From the NCBI GenBank assembly GCA_001464115.1, contig LNES01000003.1, positions 766,943-830,942 of the forward strand: a DNA stretch of 64,000 bases, in the 5' to 3' direction. The position numbers and the translations under genes were made by a program. The stretch comes from Chlamydiae bacterium Ga0074140. GTDB taxonomy: Bacteria; Chlamydiota; Chlamydiia; Chlamydiales; Rhabdochlamydiaceae. Positions 52,142-61,415 of the stretch are shown in pieces (the first letter of the stretch is position 1; each line of letters starts with the position of its first letter). The notes under the pieces are model-generated. The model was not told the DNA's origin. It worked only from the letters and a program-made list of their open reading frames with translations, and did no database searches.

Positions 52142-53073
52142 AGACACTACTATTTCTTCTTAAAAAGGGGTGCATCCTCTTTCTCTCTCTCTTTGTCGTT
52201 GCGACACTCACCTTCTTTTTAATGCATGCAATTCCTGGAGATCCATTCGTCCAGGAGCGTGCGATTCCCGAAGAAATCTTGAAGGCGATGCACCAGCATT
52301 ACGGCCTCGATCAACCGCTCCACATCCAATATGGCCGCTATATCAAAGGACTTCTCACGCTCGATTTTGGACCATCATTTAAATACCAGGGAAGAACAGT
52401 CAACGATATCATCAGTGAGGGGTTCCCCCTTTCCTTAACTCTCGGATTAGAAGCTCTTCTAATCGCGGTTAGCGGCGGCATTACTTTGGGAACAATCGCC
52501 GCGCTAAAACATCAACGCTGGCAAGACCATCTCTCGATGATTATCGGGGTTATCGGAATCTCGATGCCAAGCTTCATTCTCGCCACCTTTTTGCAATACC
52601 TCTTTGCAATGAAGCTCGACCTCTTACCCGTTGCCCGTTGGGGGTCAATTAGTCAATCGATCCTGCCTGCACTTTCGCTCGCTGCCCTTCCCATGGCCTT
52701 TATCGCGCGGTTAACTCGTGGTAACATGGTCGAAGTCATGCAACAAGACTACATACAAACAGCAAGATCCAAGGGTCTCAGCACACTCCAGATCATCTTA
52801 AAACACGTACTGCGCAACGCCCTTCTTCCTGTTGTTACTTATCTCGGTCCACTTACCGCTGCAGTCTTTACGGGAAGTTTTGCTGTGGAAAAAATTTTTG
52901 GCATCCCAGGTCTAGGCCAGTGGTTTGTTCTGTGTATCACTAACCGCGATTATACTGTGATTATGGGCACTACAGTTTTCTATAGCGCGCTTCTTATGCT
53001 TTCGGTATTTATCGTCGATATTCTCTACTGCTTTATCGACCCGCGCATTAAAATGGGAGCTGAGAATAACTAA
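52138..53073 (+). CDS. oppB: Oligopeptide ABC transporter permease OppB
   Basis: A 311-aa inner-membrane permease with about six helices. It has the N-terminal FLMHAIPGDPF motif typical of OppB/DppB, the QYGRYIKGLLTLDFGPSF region, and the cytoplasmic EAA loop (YIQTARSKGLSTLQIILKHVLRNA) that contacts the ATPases. It overlaps oppA by four bases and oppC by one base (TAATG). It forms a heterodimeric channel with OppC. Confidence 0.95.
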   Translation: MKTLLFLLKKGCILFLSLFVVATLTFFLMHAIPGDPFVQERAIPEEILKAMHQHYGLDQPLHIQYGRYIKGLLTLDFGPSFKYQGRTVNDIISEGFPLSLTLGLEALLIAVSGGITLGTIAALKHQRWQDHLSMIIGVIGISMPSFILATFLQYLFAMKLDLLPVARWGSISQSILPALSLAALPMAFIARLTRGNMVEVMQQDYIQTARSKGLSTLQIILKHVLRNALLPVVTYLGPLTAAVFTGSFAVEKIFGIPGLGQWFVLCITNRDYTVIMGTTVFYSALLMLSVFIVDILYCFIDPRIKMGAENN

Positions 53074-53993
53074 TGCCTGAACACTCTCTTCTCTTTACTC
53101 CGATTGAGCGGCGAGCCTCCGCAGAAGCTGATCACCAGCTCGTGGATTCCTCCTCTTCTTATTGGCGCGACGCTTGGATGCGCCTAAGAGCTAATCGAGC
53201 AGCAATGACAGGTTTCTTCCTCCTCGTTATTCTTCTTCTTTTTGCTGTGATTGGCCCTTGGCTCACGCATTACACCTACTACGAAACACACCTGCATCTG
53301 AAAAACCAGCCCCCCTCTTGGAAGTTCTGGTTCGGAACCGATGAGCTTGGTCGCGATCTATTCACACGTCTCTGGTGGGGAGCTCGCATCTCCCTTTTTG
53401 TGGGAATTGCCGCCTCACTCATCGACCTTGTCATTGGTGTATTTTACGGAGCGGTAGCAGGGTTTTTAGGTGGAAAAATCGAAGAGCTGATGATGCGCTT
53501 CGCCGATATTCTCTATGCGATCCCCTATCTTCTTCTCGTCATTCTGCTGATGGTTGTTATCGGATCAGGTCTCACAACGATTATCATTGCTCTTACGATC
53601 ACCGGATGGATCGGCATGGCGAGAATCGTCCGCGGGCAAATGTTGCAGATCAAAGAGCTTGATTTCGTAAAAGCTGCGCACGCAATGGGGGCAGGTCGAA
53701 GAAGGATCCTTATACAACACCTGATCCCCAATGCAATGGGGCCAATCATTGTCACAGTCACACTTACAGTTCCCACCGCAATCTTCGCCGAAGCCTTTCT
53801 GAGCTTTCTCGGCTTAGGTGTGCAAGCCCCCATTGCAAGCTGGGGCACGATGGCCAGTGATGGTCTCTCTGCCCTCCGTTACTATCCATGGAGACTCTTC
53901 TTCCCAGCAACATTCATTAGCATCACCATGCTCTCATTCAACTTGTTAGGAGATGGCCTCCGTGACGCATTCGATCCGAGGCTGCGCAAATGA
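53073..53993 (+). CDS. oppC: Oligopeptide ABC transporter permease OppC
   Basis: A 306-aa permease partner. A long polar N-terminus (residues 1-45) precedes the OppC-type WFGTDELGRDLFTRLWWGAR motif and about five further membrane helices. The EAA loop is DFVKAAHAMGAGRRRILIQHLIPNAMGP, followed by LSFLGLGVQAP, a conserved DppC/OppC block. Its last four bases overlap the oppD start. Confidence 0.95.
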   Translation: MPEHSLLFTPIERRASAEADHQLVDSSSSYWRDAWMRLRANRAAMTGFFLLVILLLFAVIGPWLTHYTYYETHLHLKNQPPSWKFWFGTDELGRDLFTRLWWGARISLFVGIAASLIDLVIGVFYGAVAGFLGGKIEELMMRFADILYAIPYLLLVILLMVVIGSGLTTIIIALTITGWIGMARIVRGQMLQIKELDFVKAAHAMGAGRRRILIQHLIPNAMGPIIVTVTLTVPTAIFAEAFLSFLGLGVQAPIASWGTMASDGLSALRYYPWRLFFPATFISITMLSFNLLGDGLRDAFDPRLRK

Positions 53994-54973
53994 AGAAGTT
54001 GCTCGAGGTCAAGAATCTCCACGTTTCTTTTGGTGTGCAGCAGAAGCAGGTTCACGCCGTAAGAAACATCTCCTTCTTTCTACGTGACGGGGAAAGACTC
54101 GGTATCGTTGGAGAATCTGGATGCGGCAAAAGCGCCACTGCAAAAGCTCTTGTCAAACTCCTTCCATCCTACTCTTCTTCGCTTAAGGGCGAAGTCTGGT
54201 TTGATGGGAAAGATCTCATGTCCTACGACGAAAAAATGATGCGCGGCGTTCGGGGAAAAGAGATCGGTATGATCTTTCAGGATCCAATGACCTCCCTAAA
54301 TCCCACAATGCGCGTAGGAGCGCAGATCGCTGAAGGATATAAACGTCACAACCCAAGCGCCTCCAATGAGAAAGCCGAGCAAAACGCCTGTGAGATGCTC
54401 GAACTTGTGGGAATTGCGCAATCCTATGAGGTCGCAAGATCTTATCCTCACACCCTAAGCGGTGGGATGAGACAGCGCGCCATGATTGCGCTTGCGCTCA
54501 TCTGTAAACCCAAGCTTCTTCTTGCCGACGAGCCCACAACCTCTCTTGATGTAACAATCCAAGCACAGATCTTGGAACTCATGCAAACTGTTCAAAAGAA
54601 AACGGCCACCAGCATTATCCTCATCACGCACGATCTCAGCGTTGTTGCTGGCTTCTGTGATCGAGTCCTCGTCATGTACGCAGGGCAAATAGTAGAGGAT
54701 GCTCCCGTCGACAAGCTCTTCGAACAACCCGAGCACCCTTATACTCAAAGACTACTCCAGTCCCTGCCCCGCCTGAACATGACTAAAGATCACCCCTTGA
54801 TTCCCATTGAAGGTAGGCCTCCAGATCTCCTTTCCGTCTCACCTGGCTGTCCCTTCTGGACTCGCTGTACAGGTGCCATGCACATCTGCCGCTTAAAAAA
54901 TCCCCCCAGTTTTTCTGTTGGAGAGGATCATCAAAGCTTTTGCTGGAAACACGCAGCCGAGGTGGAGAGATGA
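53990..54973 (+). CDS. oppD: Oligopeptide ABC transporter ATP-binding protein OppD
   Basis: A 327-aa ATPase. Walker A is GESGCGKSATAK near residue 43; the signature LSGGMRQRAMIALAL and the Walker B LLLADEPTTSLD follow, then the H-loop LITHDLSV. The C-terminal oligopeptide-transporter extension contains the cysteine-rich GCPFWTRC segment that holds an iron-sulphur cluster in some relatives. It couples with OppF to power transport. The stop overlaps the oppF ATG. Confidence 0.95.
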   Translation: MKKLLEVKNLHVSFGVQQKQVHAVRNISFFLRDGERLGIVGESGCGKSATAKALVKLLPSYSSSLKGEVWFDGKDLMSYDEKMMRGVRGKEIGMIFQDPMTSLNPTMRVGAQIAEGYKRHNPSASNEKAEQNACEMLELVGIAQSYEVARSYPHTLSGGMRQRAMIALALICKPKLLLADEPTTSLDVTIQAQILELMQTVQKKTATSIILITHDLSVVAGFCDRVLVMYAGQIVEDAPVDKLFEQPEHPYTQRLLQSLPRLNMTKDHPLIPIEGRPPDLLSVSPGCPFWTRCTGAMHICRLKNPPSFSVGEDHQSFCWKHAAEVER

Positions 54974-55944
54974 CAGAACCTCTCGTCGTCATCCGCAAGT
55001 TAAAAAAGCATTATAAAATTGAAAAACAGTTTCTCAAAGCTGTAGATGATGTCTCTTTTGAAATTTATCCCGGAGAGACACTCGGCCTCGTAGGTGAAAG
55101 CGGGTGCGGAAAATCCACTCTCGGACGCACGCTCCTCAAACTCGAAGAGGCTTGTTCCGGAGAGATCCTTTTTAACGGGATCGATATTCTGAAGTTATCG
55201 CAAAGAGAGTTTAAACCTCTACGCCGCAATATTCAGATGATCTTCCAAGACCCCTATGCATCGCTTAATCCTCGCATGACCACGCGAGATATCATCGCAG
55301 AGCCATTAGATATCCATCGCCTGTTTAACCGCGAAGAGCGCCAAAAGAGAGTCGAAGAGCTCCTTCACCTTGTTGGTCTGAATACTAGCTACGCCGGGCG
55401 CTTTCCTCACGAGCTCAGTGGTGGACAGCGCCAACGCATCGGCATCGCAAGGGCTCTTGCCGTAAACCCCTCTTTCCTCGTCTGTGATGAGCCGATCTCA
55501 GCACTCGACGTCTCTGTTCAAGCACAGATCGTTACCCTCCTTAAAAAACTCCAAAACGATCTCGGCCTCACCTACCTCTTCATCGCTCACGACCTTGCGA
55601 TGGTAAAATACCTCTCATCGCGCGTTGCCGTCATGTATCTCGGGAATCTCGTAGAGCTCGCCACCTCCGATGCTCTCTATGCCACTCCATTGCATCCCTA
55701 CACACAAGCACTCCTCTCCGCCATCCCCATTCCCGATCCCAAAATCGAAAAAAACCGCAGCCGCATCGTTCTCCAAGGCGAAGTCCCCAGCGCCCTCAAC
55801 CCTCCCCCCGGTTGCGTCTTCTCTACCCGCTGCCCCTACGCAAAGGAGATCTGCCATCGTATAAAGCCCGCTTGGAAGGAGATCGAAGGCGAGAAGGGCC
55901 ATTTTGTAGCCTGCCATCTGGTGAAAGGAAACGAAGAAAAGTAG
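54970..55944 (+). CDS. oppF: Oligopeptide ABC transporter ATP-binding protein OppF
   Basis: A 324-aa ATPase and last gene of the operon. Walker A is GESGCGKSTLGR; the signature is LSGGQRQRIGIARAL; Walker B LVCDEPISALDV and the H-loop FIAHDLAM follow. The C-terminus carries GCVFSTRCPYAKEIC. The start is the ATG at 54970, preceded by GGTGGAG and overlapping the oppD stop; the frame open from 54940 is rejected. No terminator is obvious before the convergent asnB gene. Confidence 0.95.
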   Translation: MTEPLVVIRKLKKHYKIEKQFLKAVDDVSFEIYPGETLGLVGESGCGKSTLGRTLLKLEEACSGEILFNGIDILKLSQREFKPLRRNIQMIFQDPYASLNPRMTTRDIIAEPLDIHRLFNREERQKRVEELLHLVGLNTSYAGRFPHELSGGQRQRIGIARALAVNPSFLVCDEPISALDVSVQAQIVTLLKKLQNDLGLTYLFIAHDLAMVKYLSSRVAVMYLGNLVELATSDALYATPLHPYTQALLSAIPIPDPKIEKNRSRIVLQGEVPSALNPPPGCVFSTRCPYAKEICHRIKPAWKEIEGEKGHFVACHLVKGNEEK

Positions 55945-55979
55945 ATGATGAAAGCAGGCCTATGAAACTATCAATTTTT

Positions 55980-57857
55980 TTAATATTTGGAGAAGTAACA
56001 ATCGGGCGCGTACTTCCGAAACCAGAGCTCGAGCACGACAAGCGACCAGAGTCTCGTTGCATGAAGACGGCGATGACTAGCTTCTTCTTTACGTAACCGT
56101 TCAATGACGCCTTTACGGAAAATATTGCGACCCAGTAGCCCGCTAGACGATAGAGCATCGTCTACTATTGGCTTAAGATCTCCAGCCAACCATTCGCGCA
56201 AAGGCAACACAAACCCCTGTTTCGAGCGAAAGATGATCTCACGAGGAAGAAGGTTTTTTCTTTCTGCAAGACATTTCAGCAAGTATTTGCCAGTGCCGTC
56301 TTTCAATTTAAAGCAAACGGGTAACCGAGCTGCAAATTCCACAAGGCGATGATCCAGATAGGGCACGCGCGCCTCTAAAGAATGAAACATAGACGCGCGA
56401 TCCATCTTTGTTAAAAGATCGTCGGCAAGCCAAAGGCTCGTATCTATGTGAAGCATACGATCGAGATATTCGTCTGAATCGCATGAGGAGTAATGTGATT
56501 CTGCCAGACATTCTAAGCCGTTGCCTTGAATCGCATGCAACTCGGCAGATAGCAGTGTCGAATGGGTTTCTCTATCAAAGAGATTTGGGATGGTTGTGTA
56601 GCGTCTTTCTAGCGGTCGCGCAGCAGCTTTAAGCAGGCGATTCTTACGGAGCTTTCCGGGAAGAAAGGGGTAAATCAAAGGAAGGGGGGAATACTTTCCT
56701 CCCCATTTAGCGATGAGAGAAGCCTCCTTCAACCTCTTAGCATAGTTGCTATACCCAGCAAAAACTTCATCGGCTCCCTCACCAGAGAGGACTACTGTCA
56801 CATGGCGGCGTGAGAGCTGAGAAAGGAGCAGCGTCGGGAGGGCCGCCTGATCCCCAAATGGCTCGTCGAAAGCTTCCACCAGATGATCTAAAGTGCTTAC
56901 CACATCTTGTGGGCGGGCAATGAGTGGGTAATACTCCGCCTCAAGAAAGGACGCCACCTTTGCGGCGTGTTCGTGCTCACTATGTATCGAGTTGTCAAAC
57001 CCTAGATGAAAAAGTTTAACTCTCTTCCCACTTTCCTGTTGCATCAAAGAGGCAATCACAGATGAGTCGATGCCACCACTTATAAAGGCGCCAAGAGGTA
57101 CATCAGCAACAAGCATCGACGCTACCGAACGACGAAGCTCTTTTTCAAGCTGCTCTACAGCCTCCTCTTCACTGAAATCAAACTTCGGCAAATAAGCCGG
57201 TGTCCAATAACGCTTCTGTTCAAGCTGTCCATCTTTTAGACTGAGCAAATGCGCGGCTGGAAGCTTACGAATATGACGGTATATGCTAAACGGCGCAGGG
57301 ATGTATTGGCACTCAAGATAGAGGCCAAGAGCGTTCGGATCGATCTCGCGGGACAATGATGGGTGCGTAAGCAGCGCTTTAATCTCAGAAGCAAACAAAA
57401 GCCTCTGTCCATCCCATGCAGTATACAGTGGCTTGATTCCTAGGGGATCGCGAGCTAAGAGAAGAGTTTTTTCCTTATCATCCCAGAAAGCAAAAGCAAA
57501 CATTCCCTCAAGTCGCGCCAAAGCTCCTTCCCCCCAAAGGATGAGGGCTTGCAGCAACACCTCAGTATCACCCTCTGTTTGAAAGACATGCCCAAGAAGC
57601 TCCATCTCATGTCGCAGCTTTCGAAAATTATATATCTCCCCATTATAGGCGAGGGCGTAGCGGCGATCCGAACTTACCATTGGCTGTAGGCTAGCCGCCA
57701 GATCAATGACCGCCAAACGACAATGCCCTAGAGCTGCAATCCCACTTTGGTAATAGCCAACGGCATCGGGGCCGCGGTGTTTAAGGGCCGCCGTCATCTT
57801 TTCGAGGACATCCCTTGTAGCAAAAGAAGGATCAACCCATCCGCTAAGGCCACACAT
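55980..57857 (-). CDS. asnB: Asparagine synthetase (glutamine-hydrolysing)
   Basis: AsnB makes asparagine from aspartate, ATP and glutamine. From the ATG at 57857, Cys2 is the N-terminal nucleophile (MCGLSGWVD) of the class II glutaminase domain; the 39 extra codons to 57974 encode a repeat-derived leader and are dropped. Markers are RGPDAVGYY, NGEIYNFRKLR and, in the synthetase half, the PPi-loop FISGGIDSSVIASL and LSGEGADEVFAGY. The protein has about 625 residues. The gene is preceded by a 144-bp palindromic element. Its presence suggests independent asparagine supply, unlike the more reduced Chlamydia. Confidence 0.93.
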   Translation of the reverse strand: MCGLSGWVDPSFATRDVLEKMTAALKHRGPDAVGYYQSGIAALGHCRLAVIDLAASLQPMVSSDRRYALAYNGEIYNFRKLRHEMELLGHVFQTEGDTEVLLQALILWGEGALARLEGMFAFAFWDDKEKTLLLARDPLGIKPLYTAWDGQRLLFASEIKALLTHPSLSREIDPNALGLYLECQYIPAPFSIYRHIRKLPAAHLLSLKDGQLEQKRYWTPAYLPKFDFSEEEAVEQLEKELRRSVASMLVADVPLGAFISGGIDSSVIASLMQQESGKRVKLFHLGFDNSIHSEHEHAAKVASFLEAEYYPLIARPQDVVSTLDHLVEAFDEPFGDQAALPTLLLSQLSRRHVTVVLSGEGADEVFAGYSNYAKRLKEASLIAKWGGKYSPLPLIYPFLPGKLRKNRLLKAAARPLERRYTTIPNLFDRETHSTLLSAELHAIQGNGLECLAESHYSSCDSDEYLDRMLHIDTSLWLADDLLTKMDRASMFHSLEARVPYLDHRLVEFAARLPVCFKLKDGTGKYLLKCLAERKNLLPREIIFRSKQGFVLPLREWLAGDLKPIVDDALSSSGLLGRNIFRKGVIERLRKEEASHRRLHATRLWSLVVLELWFRKYAPDCYFSKY

Positions 57858-57870
57858 TATTAATCCGATT

Positions 57871-58014
57871 GTCAAAATGGAGACAAAATGCGCAAGCGAG
57901 GCAAAGCCAGATTGAAGCGGAGCGCTCCGATGGAGAAGGCCATGGTAAAACCATGGTCGACGATAGAGGATCAATCAGGCAAAGCCGCAGCAAGCAGGTT
58001 GCCTCCATTTTGAC
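57871..58014. repeat. Palindromic element upstream of asnB
   Basis: GTCAAAATGGAGACAAAATGCGCAAGCG is mirrored by CAAGCAGGTTGCCTCCATTTTGAC at the right end; inner modules GGAGCGCTCC and CCATGGTAAAACCATGG are also self-complementary. It fills the spacer between asnB and the kinase-like gene. Confidence 0.75.
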
Positions 58015-58021
58015 CGTCGGG

Positions 58022-58921
58022 TTAATAAAGGCTCCCCTGAGAAACCTTCACAATCTCCTCGCGAAGACATTCATCTAAAATTGTTGAGCGACATTCAAGC
58101 CACTGGTGAAGATTATCCGTGATGTGCGCAATTTCCATTTGATATTCCTCCAGGGACTTCCTCATCTCAGATTTTTTAAACCGGCCGACGTCGATTTGAA
58201 CAGGGGTATCTCCAATACAACCAAAATTCGTATTTAGATCAGGATCATTGTCTGCTATACCTTTTTCATAACGCACTTTCAAAAGGAGTTGAACTAGCTT
58301 GGCAAGTGTAGCTTTTGCTGCGTCAATTTTCCCTTCAAGAATCATTTCCTCAATGGCGGGATATAGGGGCTTTGCGCATTTTTGCACAAGAAATTCGGTG
58401 GTATCTAAAGAAATTTGATGCGCAATATGCAACTTATCGACAACTGTCACACTCGTTTTGAGATCGTCCGTTTTGTTGAGGTGTAAAAATACAAGACCCG
58501 TTTCTTCTTTAAGCTCATCAAAGGCAATTCGATAACTCAAAAAATCACTTGTTAACTTAGATTCTCTTTTCAACGTCTCCTTTAAGCGCACTTCCTGCAT
58601 AAAATACGGAAGCATACGCACCCAAAAAGGGGCCCTCATATGGCTCTGGCGAAAAAATTTAAGAACATATTTTCGATCCTCGCTTACAAAAACAAAACAT
58701 TGATCCCCTTTTGCAAGGTAGGTAAATGGCTGCTTAAAAATCTGCAGAAGTTCCGTTTTTTCAACAGCTGTATGCGGAGTTTCCCATTCTGTATGGTAGG
58801 AAAGATTCGAGGAAATCTTGAGAATTGTAAATCCATCTGTCTGCTTACGGCAAAACCACCCCGCTAGAGAAAAACAGACGCAAACGCAGATCACCTTAAA
58901 TAAGGTTTTACAAATTCCCAT
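58022..58921 (-). CDS. Membrane-anchored protein with a degenerate protein-kinase-like fold
   Basis: A 299-aa protein. Residues 5-24 are a hydrophobic, Cys-rich anchor (LFKVICVCVCFSLAGWF). Further on, the strand FVFVSEDRKYVLKFF carries a candidate ATP Lys88. Near the end, GIADNDPDLNTNFG resembles a catalytic loop (Asp224-226, Asn230-232), followed by VQIDVGRF with a DFG-like Asp244. The order Lys, catalytic-loop Asp/Asn, then I-D-x-G is that of kinase folds, including aminoglycoside- and lipopolysaccharide-kinase-type relatives. The classical glycine-rich loop is poor. Kinase activity is unproven; with its membrane anchor it might act in the envelope or on secreted targets. Confidence 0.7.
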   Translation of the reverse strand: MGICKTLFKVICVCVCFSLAGWFCRKQTDGFTILKISSNLSYHTEWETPHTAVEKTELLQIFKQPFTYLAKGDQCFVFVSEDRKYVLKFFRQSHMRAPFWVRMLPYFMQEVRLKETLKRESKLTSDFLSYRIAFDELKEETGLVFLHLNKTDDLKTSVTVVDKLHIAHQISLDTTEFLVQKCAKPLYPAIEEMILEGKIDAAKATLAKLVQLLLKVRYEKGIADNDPDLNTNFGCIGDTPVQIDVGRFKKSEMRKSLEEYQMEIAHITDNLHQWLECRSTILDECLREEIVKVSQGSLY

Positions 58922-58978
58922 AAAGCTCGGAGATTTTATCAGGCAAGCTTCATCGAAACAATAGATATCGGATATCGT

Positions 58979-59043
58979 TCACTTCTTGCCTGTGCAGATC
59001 CAGACTCGACATGGGTCTTCTTTTAAAATCCTTTCGTTGAGAC
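58979..59043 (-). pseudogene. Duplicated 3' fragment of the APC-USP transporter gene
   Basis: Read on the minus strand the segment encodes LNERILKEDPCRVWICTGKK plus a stop, the same as the last 20 residues of the transporter at 59544-61415 except for one Asp in place of Val. It has no start or body. The intact gene end lies about 500 bases away, with a small membrane gene and a palindromic repeat between them. Confidence 0.85.
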
Positions 59044-59077
59044 AGGTCACTCCCTACTTTGCTGGGTTCATCGTCCA

Positions 59078-59305
59078 TCATGAAGAGGCAAAAGCCAGAA
59101 CAAGACTCCGAAGAAAAAAAAGAAAAGCCCCTATAATTAGACAAAGTCCAAAAACCCTCTTTTTTGAAAGGTGCTTTCGGTTATTTAAAAATAGGCGAAG
59201 GCCTAGACAAACAAGAAAAGCTGTTATCAGAGCAACTCCAAAAATATTCAAATAGGCAAATAGTACATCGCTAATCGTTGCGTTTTTAAAAAAGAAGTTG
59301 TTCAT
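59078..59305 (-). CDS. Small two-helix membrane protein
   Basis: A 75-aa protein with two strong membrane segments (residues about 15-40, LFAYLNIFGVALITAFLVCLGL, and 50-72, VFGLCLIIGAFLFFLRSLVLAF) joined by a basic turn (NNRKHLSKKR). The start has AGGAG four bases upstream. Nothing else identifies it. It sits between a duplicated transporter fragment and the real transporter end, so it may have arrived in this spot with the rearrangement. Confidence 0.7.
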   Translation of the reverse strand: MNNFFFKNATISDVLFAYLNIFGVALITAFLVCLGLRLFLNNRKHLSKKRVFGLCLIIGAFLFFLRSLVLAFASS

Positions 59306-59433
59306 TGAGCTCCTGAATTATTGTGATTAGTGCTTCCTTCATTTTTATAAAGGTTAAAAATTAAACGCAGGTTTATACAGCCGATTTTAGAATCAGGCAA
59401 GAAAATTTTGCTGCAAGAAGCAGCATTGCTCTA

Positions 59434-59546
59434 CTCTTTGAGTGCGAAGCGCTCTTTGGAGTGCGGCGCTTCGCGCCGCCTTACTCGAACAAATCCAGGG
59501 CGGTGCGGAGCCCCGCACTCCAAGGAGCTCGCTTTACGCTCGCTCA
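59434..59546 (+). repeat. Palindromic 'GGAGTGCGGCGC' repeat, copy 2, reaching the transporter stop codon
   Basis: It is alignable in reverse orientation with 22863-22975, including CTCTTTGAGTGCGAAGCGCT, the hairpin GTGCGGCGCTTCGCGCCGCC and GGCGGTGCGGAGCCCCGCAC. Its last three bases, TCA, are the reverse complement of the TGA stop of the APC-USP gene. Confidence 0.82.
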
Positions 59547-61415
59547 TTTCTTGCCGGTGCAGATCCAGACTCGACATGGGACTTCTTTTAAAATCCTTTC
59601 GTTGAGACGGCCAAGGCTTCTTTTCTCATGCGCTTTTACGGCAGAGAGGACGATGAGATCGAACTTTTCTTTATTCACGAGTTCAAGAATTGCATCGAGT
59701 GTGGAACGCGAGCGGATTACACGTATATCCACGGTGAGATCAAATTCGCGGACGATTGCCTCTGTGCGTTTGAGGAGTGCTTCAGCATGAGCCGTGCGCT
59801 GTATAAGTTCTGCATCAAGGGGCATTGAAGCTGGCACTTCAATCACATGGACAGCCGTGAGCTCCGCTTGATGAAGCCGGGCAAGTTCGCAAGCGACCTG
59901 TATGCTGTCGGTCTGTCCCTGACCACTTGTGGGGACGAGGATTCGTTTGACTGCTATGGGCTTGTAGTTAGGAAGATGGATTCTTTTGATCTCGAGTTGC
60001 CCCATCGGAGCTAACTTCTTTTTGCGCCGATAATAAAAATACATGCCCACCCCGAGAACCATCCACGCAAATCCTGTATAGCGCCCCTCCGGCTTCGTAA
60101 TGACAACGAGAAACCAGACGCACATGGTGGCAAGACACCCGACAATTGCTGTGAGAGGTATCGAGTATTTTCCGATTGGGATGTTCAAAGGTGCGCGAAA
60201 AGGTCTCACGTGGTCGGGCTTTTTGATCCGCATCACGATAAGAGAGAGGTGCGCAAAGAAAAAGGCGAGCATCGCTCCAAAATTGTAGAGATCTGCAAGA
60301 AAGATCATCCTCCCTCGACTTGCAAGAACGATCCCAATCGAAACAATCGCAAAGAATGTAAGTGCGACATACGGTGTCCTAAACCGCTTATGCAAGAGAA
60401 AAAAGAAGCGCGGTAGCTGGTAGTACTCCCCCATGTTGAATGAGAGCCGAGAAGCGCCGATAAGTCCAGCATTCGAAGCGGTAAAGAGAAGAAATGCGGC
60501 AAAAATACCTACCCAAGCTCCCAGAAGCTGGCTGCCAAATGGAAGATGCGTGACAATCCCAGCAATGGGATCATTCACAAAAGTAGTGCCGAGCTCTTTC
60601 GGAGAGATCGCAGAAAGAGCTGTGATCGAGATCCCCAAATACATGGCAATAAGAACAACCATTGTGATGAGCACCGCTCTGGGCACAGTTTTTGCGGGAG
60701 TCTTTGCTTCAGCACTCAGCTGTGCAATCGATTCAATTCCCGTGTAGGCAACCATCGCCATCGCCGTTCCTTTCCAGAATTCTGGCCAAGAAGGAGAGAG
60801 TGGCTCTCCGGGAATATTGATCCGCAAATGTTTCAAGATATCGGGAAGATCAAGGAGCCAGGCAAGACCGATAAAGATGATGACCACCTGCGTTGCGATG
60901 GTAACGGCGACGAGGACAAAACTCATGCGCGTCGACTGCCTCACCCCAAAAATATTGATAAAAAGAAGAAGCAGAATGAGCATAGTCGTCATTCCCAAGT
61001 GGGTAGCTCCATCTGCTTTAATCCCCGAAAAAAAGAACCCTAGGTATGGCGCAATCGCGAAAGCAGAAATGGCAATGGTTACGATGTAGTCGAATAGAAG
61101 CCCCCACCCTGCGATGAAAGAGATGAGATCATTGAATACGTGGCGCGCAAAGCTTGCTGTTCCTCCCGATTCGTGAAACATCGAAGTGAGCTCTGCATAG
61201 GTAAGCGCAGTGCAGATAAAAACAAGCCCTGCAAGTGCTAAGGATATCGGCGTTGCACCGAGAGCGTAAAGGGCAGTGATCCCAAGAGCATAATAGATCG
61301 ACGAACCAAGATCGCCAAATCCAATTGCGAAAAGATCGCTCACGCCCAGAACCCTACGAAGACCCTTTCTCTGTATCTGCGTGATGCTCCGCACCTGGTC
61401 TAGAATTCTTCTCAT
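59544..61415 (-). CDS. APC-family amino acid permease with C-terminal universal-stress-protein domain
   Basis: About 623 residues. Residues 30-480 form an amino acid-polyamine-organocation permease of 12 membrane helices, with the substrate-binding GFGDLGSSIYYALG in helix 1 and AYTGIESIAQLSAEAK in helix 6. After a basic linker (YYRRKKKLAP), residues about 490-623 form a universal stress protein domain (VKRILVPTSGQGQTDSIQVA ... DLIVLSAVKAHEKRS), which may bind nucleotide and regulate transport. The start ATG at 61415 overlaps the stop of the phosphatase gene upstream. The 3' end is duplicated at 58979-59043. Confidence 0.9.
   Translation of the reverse strand: MRRILDQVRSITQIQRKGLRRVLGVSDLFAIGFGDLGSSIYYALGITALYALGATPISLALAGLVFICTALTYAELTSMFHESGGTASFARHVFNDLISFIAGWGLLFDYIVTIAISAFAIAPYLGFFFSGIKADGATHLGMTTMLILLLLFINIFGVRQSTRMSFVLVAVTIATQVVIIFIGLAWLLDLPDILKHLRINIPGEPLSPSWPEFWKGTAMAMVAYTGIESIAQLSAEAKTPAKTVPRAVLITMVVLIAMYLGISITALSAISPKELGTTFVNDPIAGIVTHLPFGSQLLGAWVGIFAAFLLFTASNAGLIGASRLSFNMGEYYQLPRFFFLLHKRFRTPYVALTFFAIVSIGIVLASRGRMIFLADLYNFGAMLAFFFAHLSLIVMRIKKPDHVRPFRAPLNIPIGKYSIPLTAIVGCLATMCVWFLVVITKPEGRYTGFAWMVLGVGMYFYYRRKKKLAPMGQLEIKRIHLPNYKPIAVKRILVPTSGQGQTDSIQVACELARLHQAELTAVHVIEVPASMPLDAELIQRTAHAEALLKRTEAIVREFDLTVDIRVIRSRSTLDAILELVNKEKFDLIVLSAVKAHEKRSLGRLNERILKEVPCRVWICTGKK

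Noticed and set aside
58979..59043. Short tail resembling a second intact transporter gene
   Set aside because: Only 65 bases match; no body or start is present, so it is listed as a fragment.
60546..61043. 165-aa plus-strand frame opposite the amino acid permease
   Set aside because: Antisense shadow of membrane-helix codons; Arg/His/Asp-rich with no start signal.
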